In this document: positions 37,070 through 48,500 of the stretch, piece after piece
How positions within the stretch are numbered: position 1 is the first letter of the stretch
Layout: each line of letters opens with the position of its first letter
Source of the DNA: Rhizoctonia solani
Lineage: Eukaryota > Basidiomycota > Agaricomycetes > Cantharellales > Ceratobasidiaceae
DNA: 64,000 nucleotides
Direction: 5' to 3'
NCBI RefSeq assembly: GCF_016906535.1
Contig: NC_057385.1
Coordinates: forward strand, 1,054,001 to 1,118,000
Program-made: the position numbers and the translations under genes
The notes under the pieces: generated by a model
What the model saw: the letters and a program-made list of their open reading frames with translations, nothing else
What the model was told of the DNA's origin: nothing
Databases searched by the model: none

Positions 37070-38636
37070 ATGGACGGATGGGATGGAACGCGTGCTCGCG
37101 GGTGTGTGTCGTCCGACGAGGAGGAGCTCGACAGTCCTCTCAGTGGTCCGCTGTTCACGGGTGGCGGCTCCTCACTCGGCCGATCGCGCGCCACGCCGAC
37201 TCGTTTGTGCGCTCGACCCGCACTCGCCATCGACCAGCCCGGACCGACGACCACCCAGATCTGTGTGAGTACATGCGATGTCATCCGCACCTCCACACAC
37301 AGACACTCACAGCCACTCGTCTCTATCATCGCCCCTCGTCACCATCGACATTGATGATGTTGCAGCCGACGACGACCAAGGCTCTCCGCGCTCTCGCCGA
37401 CTCACGTTCGAGTTCCGCAACTTTAACTTGTTTCCGGATGTGAGCGACGGTCGCCCATCGTCGGGCTTGTTGGAAAAGGTGCGGCGCCACGTTTCGGGTC
37501 TAGCTTGCGCGTTGCCCTATTGGACAGAGTACAGTAGTGTTGATCGTGATTTTTCTTCTTCTTTGCCGTATATCTCTATCCCCCCCTTGTCTTTCTGTCA
37601 TTTAGCATCGTCCCAGTCGTAGTTTGGATATCCAACGCGTGGACGAAGAGCCAGAGTGTGCTGGATACTTGACCTCGCCTGGCTACTCGACACTTGGTCC
37701 ACCCAGTGGGGCCTATTTCCCATACGGGTTCACACACTTGGTACGTCATTCTACTCTCTCCTTACTCTCTCCTCTGAGTGCAACTCGTTGTTTCGTTCGC
37801 AGACACAGTCGCCTCCGCTGTTGCCTCCGCCTCCCATACAGCGTCCGTCCGAAGTGACGTTATCGCATTCATTGATCTCGACCTCGCCCATCTACTCCCA
37901 TCCACACCCACATCCCTATCGGCCAATCCAGTCCACCCGTCCAGGGCCAACCTCAAATCCCAGGTGTGTATATGTGTGTCTGACATGACGTACAAACCCA
38001 AGAGGGGAAGCATCCTAACGATCATCCCCACGCAAATTTTCTCAAGGCGTAATTCGGATGTCGGTCCTGCCCCATCTTTGACAACTCAACATCGGGAAAA
38101 GCGGGTCGTGACCCTACGCGAACCGGTGCCTGTGCCTATCCGAACGGCTCCCTTGGCGCCCCCACCCCCGCCACCGCCTGCGCCCGTGTCGACCCAAGAT
38201 GACGATGGATCTTCCGAGCTGAGTGAACTCGATGATGCTGATGGCCCAAGGTACCAAACCTTTTTTTCTCTCCTCCTTCTTCTCATTGGTTTATCGATAA
38301 ACCCTGCCCTAACCTCGCTATCTGCTTAGCAAAAGTGGCGACTCGAGCGTGACCAGCTCGCGTACACGGCGGAAACCCGCACACCGCACCCGGAAGAAAA
38401 AACCATACAAGTCCCGCCGGTGTGATATTTGCAACAAGACGTTTACCAAAGAGTGTGATGTGACCCGACACCGACGCACCGCGCACGGCGAGGACGAAAT
38501 CGAGTTCAAGTGCCATGAATGTGGGCGGTTGTTTAATCGAAAAGATGCGTTGGAGAGGCATTACAAGGTGTACGAAGGTACCCCGCACGTTGCGAGGCGC
38601 TATCAGCCCAAGACATATTTGGGCAGTAAAAAGTAG
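37070..38636 (+). CDS. C2H2 zinc-finger protein with Pro-rich N-terminus, copy C
   Basis: The start is the ATG at 37070 (MDGWDGTRARGCVSSDEEELD). Introns can be placed near 37261-37365, 37441-37620, 37741-37801, 37961-38046 and 38251-38329. The joined middle is Pro/Ser-rich with a TQSPPLLPPPPIQRPSEV segment and a run of Pro (APPPPPPPAPV) before an acidic SSELSELDDADG. The last exon has a basic RRKPAHRTRKKKPYKSRR stretch and two standard C2H2 fingers: CDICNKTFTKECDVTRHRRTAH and CHECGRLFNRKDALERH. The second helix resembles the FSRRDAVKRH helix in copies A and B, but the GRL-ATLL linker is absent, so it is only a distant relative. The stop is at 38634-38636. The exact exon joints upstream of 38040 are tentative. 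Confidence 0.68.
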
Positions 38637-39813
38637 TTGGTTGGGTCTGTTGTCGCTTTGCGGGTGGACGCTTTTTGTTGGATTGGTCCCTCTTTTTTTG
38701 GTTTGAATTGTTGTCGCAATAAGTAATCTACATGGATCTTGAAAGTGATTTTGTAAGATTTGAAGTGTGGTGTGTGTATGTGTGATGTGTGGGGGTGTGA
38801 TGCTCGCTAGGCTGGGCAAGCTTGAGGTATTCTTGGGTCATCCATCCGGCCCTCGGGTAGTTGAAGTCCGCCGCTGCGTAACCTCAAATTCCGCAACTTT
38901 GCACATGTATGGTTGTTCCGTTTTTCACCTGCCTGGGGGCGCATACAAACAACTGCGCCTTGGTTTGGTAAGAGGGCGCCCTAATTGCAAATACATCCCT
39001 ACTTTACAAAGGACGTACGATGATCTCACTAGTACTGTAATACTTGCTATCTTGGGGATGGCCGGTAATACGCTATGCTTTTTGTCTACTTTACAACATG
39101 CAGATCTCGCTGGATGCGATTTGGCACGAAATCGTTCATACTTCTCCCTGTTGCCCAGTGATTCGAGGGACTGTCTTCTTCTTCTAGCTCTGTTATATGT
39201 TTTGTCCACTCTCTTCACATGTCGTGAAAGTGTGGATGTATAGCTGTGTTGGATAATGATATGGGCGTATTTAGCGGTATGATCTTTGCCACTCCGAAAG
39301 GCATAAAATCTGCTTGAATCGACCGGAACACAATGACACAGATTCGCTTGTATCAGTTTATCATCCGCGCATTCATGCTTGTTCCTAACGAACCATTCAT
39401 CCGCTACATTCTAGCAAAACTTTTTGCAATTTTCGCTGGATGTATGTAGCATTACACAGCAGAGGCTAATTAGGTGAGTGCGGAAGCGATTTATATGACC
39501 CCGAGCTTGTTCTCTGGCTCTAGTTGGATAATATTTCTAGGTGCTGCAAGCGAGTTTTTAATACAAAACAGGCCGGAAACTTAATCAACTCACTATCTCT
39601 TCAGCACCTTATGGCTCAATAATAATGATTCAAACTATCGTCGATTATAAAGCTAAACACTTTCGCAGTCTAACAAATATATACAATGGCCATCCCGGGC
39701 CCGGAACTACCCGATATAGCAGGTCCCTCACGTGAAATAATGGAGTAATATACAGATAAGAGGCGCTATCCTATCAGCCTGATCGTCCTTTTTTTCAAAC
39801 TTCCCCACCACCC
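38637..39813. other. Intergenic region upstream of MFS gene
   Basis: An open frame at 38767-39243 runs for 158 codons but has no recognisable domain and its Cys/Leu-rich composition looks random. I do not call it. No other feature is seen. Confidence 0.5.
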
Positions 39814-42007
39814 ATGACTCACGACGACGCGAGGGGAGATAGTTCGGGACCAGAAGTCACCCTAGTGGAGCAGGGTATTATACCAGCTGCGGATAACCTG
39901 TTGGGCGATGCGACAGCGGCTCCAGAGATGGTCGGGCTGGTTGCTGCTGCTGCTGCTACCGCTGCCGCCGAAACAAACGACGACTCGAAAGGGAGAAAAG
40001 GAAATCGTTCAAGACCATGGTACAAAACTCCTTCGGTGTGGTGGTGAGCACTTTCTACTCGACCGATATTCAGTTTTTTATTAATTTTTTTTTTTATTAG
40101 GCTTTTGCCCATCACTGCTCTGGGTGCTACGTCCCGGGCAGCAACAATTGCACCTCGGACCGAACTATTTATCAAGTTTGCCTGTGATGAGCTGAGGCCC
40201 GAGTACAGTGTTGACGCCAACCCCACGTATTGGAATCCGAGTCCTACGAATAACACTTTGATAGACGTACCAGTTACGTTTGTTCACGAGAATACTACCT
40301 CAAGAGACGAGATTGTAAAAACGACGCTTCATCATCCGGATAAGCGGTGTGCACAGGATCCGGTGTCCATCGTGCTGCTGCAAAGCTCTCTGCTGCAATC
40401 ACGAGCGCACAGGGTATATTCAGTCTACTTACACTCGGCTGGTGGGCACAGGTAATGTACCTCGGTATCTCCACTGAAGCAATATATTTATATCTACTAC
40501 AGTACTCTGACCGCGCGGGGCGGACCAAGGTGCTTGGGATATCAGGATTTGCCATTCTCGTGGCGTATGTATACTGGTTAGCTCGTAAAGATACCTTGAG
40601 ACTGAGGTATTTTTCGATTATGTAGGGATGCTCTACTGTTTTTAGTCGCGTTCAAGGGTAAAGTTTTGCCTGGAGGGTATCGGATCCTGATCATAGGAGG
40701 AGCTCTTGATGGGTTAGCTGGAGGTATCGTTATTTTCGGCTCAAGTTGTCATACTTGAATTAAAAGCCACTCTGCTAGGATTCTCTGCTGTTATTGCAGC
40801 TGGGCACGCGTATGTTGCGGATTGCTCCAGCCCGTTAACTAGGTGAGTACTCATAACATATATAAAAGTACTGTAACCGATTGTTTGCAAGGTCGCGTAT
40901 TTTCAGTTTTTGGACGGGCTGCGTATATGCGGGTGCAGCGCTTGGACCGAGCCTTGGATCGCTGATCAATTCGTACTCCAACAACCTGCTCTCGACGTTC
41001 TACGTAACTACAGCGGTTCATACCATTTATGGAATATTCGTAGCCTTTATTGTCCCGGAGTCTGTATCCGATGAAGCAAGAGCTAAAGCGCGGGAGTTGT
41101 ACGAAAGGGACATGAACCCTACCCACGGTCGATTGTAGGCACCCTTTGGCATCTGACGTCTTTTGTGCGCCCGCTAGGTCTATTATTTCCTAGTCGTCGC
41201 CCTGCAACCAGAGAAGGTTGGAGGTATAGAGATTGGATCTTACTTTTGTTGGTATCGCGGCTTTTGCAGTTGCTATTAACATGGTAAGAAAGTCAACGAA
41301 AAGATAACAAATGAGACTTAACGGTTTTGTAGGGGTCATATCACTTCAAGTTCCAATACGCTCTCAAGACATTTCATTGGAGCTCGGTTCAACTTGGTCA
41401 TTGGCTAAGCCTCGTTGGATTCTGGCGTGCGCTGTATCTGTCAGTGATCCTTCCCGCCATCCTCAAAGCACTGTATGCACGGGAGGCACGTCGATCCAAC
41501 GGGGATGAAAGTGACAATGAAAAGGAGGCGCAGGTCAAGAGGGTCGATCTGTTGGTGGTTCGCGTATCGCTTTTGATCGATTTGATCGGGTACATATTGA
41601 TCGGCATAGTCACCAGTCAGATGCCATTCATTGGAGCAACGATCCTGCTTGCATTTGGAGGAGGGTTTGCCCCATCTGTTCAGAGCCTTGCGCTAGCGCT
41701 CGCTAGCCCCTCTGCACATATAGCTAGACGAGGGGCTCGGGCTCATGGGGAAAGTCTCCCTCCAGGTGCGAAGCAGGAGATTGGACGGTTATTTGGGGCG
41801 CTCGCTGTTATACACGCTCTAGGTGCGCAGGTGATTGGCCCAGCAGTTTACAGCACGACATTTGGGGCAAGTATCGGAGTGTACCCTAGGGCAATATTCT
41901 GGTTATGCGCCATTATGGTTTCGTTGGCGGTTGTGGCTTTCAGTTTTGTGCGGTTGGAGGGTGGACATGAACCTGAAGACTCGGAACACGAGCCTCTGCT
42001 AGCTTAA
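39814..42007 (+). CDS. MFS transporter (three apparent 1-base frame breaks)
   Basis: A major facilitator superfamily membrane transporter of the type often annotated as a fungal drug/solute exporter; the substrate is unknown. A cytosolic N-terminus with an Ala tract precedes WWLLPITALG (TM1) and a loop with an N-glycosylation-like NNT. Then GIFSLLTLGWWAQ joins across an intron to YSDRAGRTKVLGISG, the loop 2-3 motif A. Other spans include LLLLVAFKGKVLPGGYRILIIGG, VIAAGHAYVADC, YAGAALGPSLGSL and YGIFVAFIVPES. After a linker come GSYHFKFQYALK and the C-terminal spans with FIGATILLAFGGGFAPSVQSL. The product ends EHEPLLA at 42007. Coherent sequence is recovered only if single bases are added at about 40360-40363, 41133-41134 and 41235-41236, all in short runs. 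Confidence 0.82.
39940..39975 (+). repeat. GCT/GCC trinucleotide tract (poly-Ala)
   Basis: A GCTGCTGCTGCTGCTACC-like tract encodes an Ala-rich run near the N-terminus of the MFS protein. It is in frame and likely to vary in length. Confidence 0.7.
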
Positions 42008-43239
42008 ACGTTTATGGGACTTGGATTCTTGCTCTATACCCGTACTCTCAACAGTAAACCCCGTGTGTATATTATCTATTTCTCCGCCTAACATATAACC
42101 GGCATATTTGGCTCTCTGATGTTTTGGTACTCTTCGCGCAGCTGTCAGAACTATGAGCTAGAGTATTGGTGTCTGATATGGCCAGGAATGTTTATTATGG
42201 GCATTTCCGATAAAGAGTTTCCACTATCACACAGACCAGCATCCGTCTGCATCAATTTTCTAAAATCTGCCGTCCCAGTGTATCAGAATAAGCAACCAGC
42301 TAATCTTAATGGATGATTCGGCTAGTGGCTGGTCATGCATAGTGTACTGTTTTGTATGTCCACATCATAATTCTGGGATATTAACTTTCTTGATTGACTC
42401 GATGACTAGGTGTATTCCAAGTCCCGGTTGATATATTCACAAGTTAAATTCGTACACCCAATGCACTAGTTTTGGCTGGATACCATACATTGGGACCCCC
42501 GAAAGCTTTGAGTGGGCCAACCACATGACTACAAGTAAGGAACAACGTTTCAATTGACTTGCCTTCGATTTCTTAGGGCCAGCGGATGTAATGAATCCAA
42601 AGCTTTTCTTCTAGCACTAACGGACTAGGTCACTTTGCAAAGAACCTAGGGTTGTTTCTTTGGATGGAGTAGAAAAGACGCTCCCATTTCCAGTACACAA
42701 ACCCTGCTTCAAATTGCCGGACCCCTCGCATTAGCTAGTGAATAAACTGCTCGAGTCGCTTGTACAGCATCCAGCTCTCCTATCTCTCCATACACGAGGG
42801 GGGCAGTAACTCCAAGTCCGGTACGGACTCAATAAATTGGGGGAAGAATGTTGGGGGTGAAACAGCCGTGCATAAGGCCATGTCAAGAAATGATGCATCT
42901 CTGCTGTCAATCAACGGCACGTCTTTCTTTCTTGTGGTGCCGGAATCTCAACACCCTTTAGTCTTCTGCGGTCGGCTTACATCTAATAAGGTATGGTCTC
43001 TATACAATATCGTATAAGATATATTGGCTAGATTCTGTTCGCTTTAGTGTTAGCCAACGTGTTAGCCAACAAATGTGGTATCCCTGAATGGGTTAGATGA
43101 CGCATCTAAGGTGGAGTGGATGAAATTATGCCGCCACCCGACCATGGGTTGTGTATTGTCTATTTAATGGATATTGGTCCAACATGTCTGCTTAACTTTC
43201 AGCTCATCCCTCCCGTCATTTCCTACCCAACATCATCCC
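42008..43239. other. Intergenic spacer
   Basis: About 1.2 kb with no supported gene, RNA gene or repeat. It includes the promoter of the secreted binding-protein gene to the right. Confidence 0.6.
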
Positions 43240-44591
43240 ATGGTTGCAGCTTCCCTTGTCCTTGCCCTTGGCTCTGGTCTAGCAGCAGCCGCTCTTCCCT
43301 CTCGACGCCAATCGACGGGAAATTCAACGGAATGTACTACTGGAAGCTCTATAGCGCCCTCGGGTGTATATTATGGTGTTGGGAAGAACGCGACCGACGG
43401 AGTTCCCGTGCGACTACGGATCAGTAATGGGGGTGCCGGGCTCTCCGGTCTGGTCGGTGCGCTGGCCAACGCCTTCATTACTTACAAGGTAGACCAAAAC
43501 AAGACCGAAGGCCCTTTTGCAGTAAGCTTACTAACGTTAACTCCATCGTGCCTTCATTTTCTCATAGCAAATCATTCCTCTAGGTTGCATGGGTAAGAGG
43601 CGATACGACTGAGACAATCAAATATCTAGGGAATGGAGAGGCGGACGTTGGGATTACATATAACAAGGCTGCGGAGTGCCAGGCAGTATCAGATGGTGTG
43701 GCCGCTCGTCGGGTCTATGGGTTTAGAGATCACTTCTACCTCGCTGGCCCGCCCTCTAAGTGAGTGGAATTTATCATTAGCGTTTCCGTGCGCACGCGTA
43801 CCAACAAGCTACTATCTAGCCCGGCTGGCCTGCAGGAATTCAAGTCAGGTGCACAAAACGAGAATATTTTGACCCAGTTTCAGAAGATTGTGAGGACAGG
43901 AAACAACGATACTTTGGTAAATTGGTGATATTTATTCATTGGATGCACTGCTAATTCGTCTTTCAGGTTCCTCCCACTCGTTTCTTGACGCGTTACGATA
44001 AATCGGCCACGAATATTAAAGATTCTGAGCTATTTATTGCAGTTGGCCAAGTAAGTGCTCATATATCACAATAAGTCTGCTGTCTTAGCCACCGTAATGT
44101 AGGTCCCTTGGGCATATGCTTACTCTAAGTGGTACCATCAATATGTTGCATATCCGATTGATGCACTTGTAAGCACCATCCACGCCGATACATTGATCCC
44201 AGGAAGATTGATGGTCTTTCAGATAGCTGCTGCGAAGCTAGGCGAATATACAATTACCGACCGAGGTACTTGGCTTTCAACTCCAGTCAACGTTACGAGT
44301 CAGTTGGTGCGCTACAACGAAGGCCAAGACGACCCAGCCCAAAGTGCCGCAGGCCAACCAGAAGGCCCAGAAGACCTTCTTCTTAACCCCGCATTTTTCC
44401 TTACTGGTACCAAAGTTTGTGAGGGAAATAAGCAACTTGCGGATGATTTCCTCACCTGGGTGGTCAGTGAGGATGGTCAAAAGGTTATTGAAGATTTCAG
44501 AGGAACAGCTTCCCCTACCGAATGGCTTTATACCCGTGCACCCACTCGCAACGATCTAAAAATCCAAAACTGCAGCATCACAGGTGCCTGA
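43240..44591 (+). CDS. Secreted PBP-like protein (tungstate/anion-binding, TupA-like fold)
   Basis: The ATG at 43240 opens a signal peptide (MVAASLVLALGSGLAAAALP), so the product enters the secretory pathway. The mature part has the layout of bacterial periplasmic anion-binding proteins of the TupA/ModA type: RLRISNGGAGLSGLVGALANAF, then AWVRGDTTETIKYLGNGEADVGITYN, then FYLAGPPSNPAGLQEF (joined across an intron at about 43759-43820), and near the end NPAFFLTGTKVC and ADDFLTWVVSEDGQKVIEDF, the typical last-helix segment. Introns lie near 43521-43584, 43759-43820, 43915-43967, 44050-44102 and 44169-44221. Several NxT/S sites fit secretion. Fungi lack the matching ABC importer, so its ligand and role are open. 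It may be an old transfer from bacteria; that is an inference. Confidence 0.68.
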
Positions 44592-45562
44592 TTCCGACAA
44601 CGGGGGAATGCTCTCATTTTGAGAAGCTAGTAGAGTGTCATTGAATGTTGCTTTGCCGTATTGATCCTCGTGCTCTTTTGGAGGACTGCGCATGCGATGC
44701 TTGGATGCGGTTATTTATTTAATTCGTTATTCGTTACCAAACTATTAATGTTCAAACCTCTCATACAACTCGATAAAGATATGCTTAAGACGCTAACCAC
44801 TGGAGCCCGAATCTAACAAATTTACCAAACTATTGCACTCAGCGAAAGCACAGATGTACCCGCTCAGCAGTCTGCCCGAATGTTCATTTTTATTAGCTAG
44901 CTCGTTAGTGACCAACCTTTAGATGGAAACCTATGGTATTCTAGCATTTGATGCGCATGCATCTAGGCTGGGAGACAACTTCGAACTGTCCAACGGTCAG
45001 CGTCCGACAAGCTTACGGCTAGACACACCTGCCGTTAAGTATAAATTTGTTTGGGTAGTAATGTAACGCCTGCTCAAATGAGTAAACTTATGTGCTCGAA
45101 CGAGCGCATATACGTGGCTGGTCCTCCATCACAACTGTTGTTCTGAATATGTTGGGAGGGAGGTGTACAAGGGACAGGGAAGATAATAGGCCATTGCTGT
45201 TCGAACAACTCCGCCCCTTGATATAGATCCATGAGCAAGTGAAATAAATGAGACCTTCGACATGCCCCGAAATGGGGGTCCGACGCGCTCATACATGCTG
45301 TAACTCTGATACCCTCCTCAGTGAGCATATAATTTTCCGGTATATTCACTACTGTTTGGACACAGCTGAAGATTAAGCAACCAAGAGGTTCATGTATTTT
45401 ATGATAGTGCAGAGTTTAGTGGTAAATGAGTGACAGTACAGACATTCGTGTAAAGCCTGAGGGGCGCATGAAATCAATAGCGAACACCAACCCAAGACAT
45501 ATATAAACAAGCAATAGGCAGGAACATATAGATAACGACGAAGATTAGATAAGACCATTTCA
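44592..45562. other. Intergenic spacer between convergent genes
   Basis: Nearly 1 kb between two stop codons. Nothing recognised beyond short AT-rich stretches. Confidence 0.6.
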
Positions 45563-48500
45563 TTATGCAACTTGTGCGCGAGACCAAGATCGAGAGTACG
45601 ATGCAGCTGGTTTGGAGCGCGAGGCCTCACTTCCGGGACCAAATCCGCCTCCCACAAACACAGAGTTTGCGGATGGGATGGGTTCTCCCCTCTTTGGCCC
45701 TCCTGACATCATCGTTTTGAATGCACGGAATGCTCGTTCGGGAACTAGGTTGGTTGGTGAGGCGACACGAACGAAGAAGCCTTGTTTAGCCTCGGATTCT
45801 GTGTCGGACCCGGGTGCGATGTGCTCAATGCCTTTTCCACGAATAGTGTAGTCGGATTGGTAACCTTTGCCCTTGCGTATCACTGTCGACTGAGTCTTCA
45901 AGAAGTTTTCGTAAACCTGTTCAGTTGTTTCAACTTCGACATCCTGGGCCGATATTTTCCCAGACATTGCAGTGGCCGGTCGTGAAATGGCCGAGTTAGT
46001 CGAGGTCATCCTAGAATGCGTGCGACTATGGGAAGGAGATGGGGTTTGGAAGAAGCGAGTCCTTTGAGCATCGGATGATAGGGTAACTCTCCCAGAGTTA
46101 CTTTCGTAACTAGTAGATCTTGAATGAGAAGCAGACTCAGATATGGGCACTTGACCCAGGATAAGTCTACGCGAGTCAGCATCGATGACGTCGCAGAGAC
46201 GAGGCGAAGTTAGTGTTGTTGGTTCTTTTGTGCAAATAGTTATTGAATGATCACCCCCACGAATCAACTAGTTGAAACATACCTTTCCCCAACTCAGCAT
46301 TCAGACAGGGTGTAATTGGCCTAGAGAGACGACCTTGTGGCGCGACCGGAGTATTGAAGCTCGTGCTTGAGGCCGTACTCGGGGGAGTTGGAATGCTAGA
46401 GCTTACGGTCGCTCGCCGATTAAGCGCGTGAGTTTGAGGTGCCGCGGCGAAGGTTGTGACGCTTGGGTTCACGTTAGATACGATAGTTCGAATTGTAGGG
46501 TCCTTGGCTGAAGTGCTGATGCGAGTGAGCCCAGCGGATTGGCTATGGTTCAGGCGAGGCGGTGGTGGAGGGAGCGCAAGCGGAGTGGGATCCCCAACTT
46601 GGAAAGATTGACGTGCATCTTCTACTACCTTTTCAATTCCTCGTATCCAATCCGCCTACCGAAAACTGGATTAATATCAACTTCATCATAACTGCGTAAT
46701 AATTCACCAGTTGATTCTCTTTATTCTCTGACATAGACTCATCGTGCTGATGGCTGAGTGCTTCATCGATGGACAACGATCGCCTCCGCCCGACAACCTC
46801 GGGTGTTACAGACCGAAGTACCTCGGTTGCACCGGCTGATGACCGCCCAAAACGAACAGCTTTATCTGTAAAATTTTGGATCAGCCAAATTTTAAAAGCA
46901 ATACGTGTGAATACATACCAATTGACTGAAGGATACTCTGTTTGATGATACTCGTATTTGAGCTTTTGGACATGCGAGAGAGACAAGGGCTGCGGATGAC
47001 TTCCACGGGCAACGTGATAGTGTCTGAAAACCCCTCAGTTATAAAGCGCTAACAACGTGCGCATACATGTGGCAACTTACCATCCCCCTCATCCTCGTGG
47101 GCCTCCGCCCTTTTGTCCTCCACTTTCTTTGCCTTTTGGCTCGGTTTCACATTTGAGGACCCTTTCGTATTTGTAGCATCTCCTAGGACTTTGGTTGGTG
47201 CCTTTTTGGCTGGGACCTTGGGGTTTGCGTTCGTCTTGGGACCAATTGTAAACACAGGCGCTTTGACATTGCGAATCCGAGCGGAAGATGCGGCAGCTTT
47301 GGCGGGTGATGCACGAACTCGACTAGGGGAAGGCTTTGTTTTCACAGGAGTGCCGCGTGGCGTAACCGGAGACGTTCGAGCCACAACGCTTGTACGCCGG
47401 TTCTCTTTCGCAGCAATCTTTGATACACGAGCCTTATTGGCAACGGGGCTGGGAGACTTGGTTGAACTGGCGGGAGATTGTGCAACTGTAGACAGACGAG
47501 GGTTGCTCTTGACAAGAGACTTGGACGCAACACCATACCTCGCTGGGGTGACAGGAGTACGTTCGGGCGTTTCCAGTGCATGGGTACGGTCGAAGAGAGC
47601 TTGCCGGCTACGGACCGAACCAGAATTGACCGGCGTACTAGCCGCTTGAGGTGCACTAGAGACTTCGGCCTCGGTGGAAAACACGATGGAACGAGACGCT
47701 GTTGATGAATTCTTGATGCGACAAGATCCGTCTGTAGTGGTGAAATTGAAGGGGTTGCTCGCATTGGTGGGAGTTGATGGCTCTGCAGTGATATTGAACA
47801 CTGATCTCACATCGCGGGGGTTGTACGGAGCCGGGGCGTTCTCCCGTGATGCTGCTGTGCTTACGACAGCTGCACTAGGGGTCTCGGCGATAGCGGAAGA
47901 GTCTGTGGGCGTGGCTGGGCTTTCAGATTTTCGAGAGAAATACATCGAGGGACGCTTCTCTATCGGCTGCTCAGAAATTTCATTCTCCTTGTCTTTACCC
48001 TGCTTGCGGCCAAAGGAGCGCGAGAACGACATAGTCATAGAGAAGGTCTTGCCATGAACCTTGGGTTTGACGTTTTCCTTGTCCTGCACGGGTTCCTTTT
48101 TCTTGGGTGCCAATGCAAACGTAGCGCTACGATTCTCCTTGGGGGCAACTGCTGACTTTTTCTCTTTCAAGGCATTGACTGACTCCCTGGTCTTTAGGGC
48201 TTTCTCGCGCAAGATGTTGGTAGAGCCTTGTTCCTTGAGCACCTTGGAGTTCTTATCCTTGAGGACGGCGCCCGAGTTCTTCTTTTTGAGAAGAGAGACC
48301 GATTCCTTTGGCTTGATAGATGGGGGATTTTCTGGAGCGGCGTTCCCTGGAGTTACAATTTCGAACACCTCCAGTGCAGTCTTCCTGGGAGCCTTCTTGG
48401 AAGTGCCAACGCTTTTGCGGAATGCCTCTGTAATAGATTTGGAAGTACGGTGCAAGGTCCCAGTGCGTGATTTGACAGTTTCAGAGCGGGCCGGAACGTT

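Noticed and set aside
38767..39243. 158-codon open frame on the plus strand
   Set aside because: No domain, no signal peptide or intron structure, Cys/Leu-rich random-looking composition, and an unlikely start in a GT repeat.
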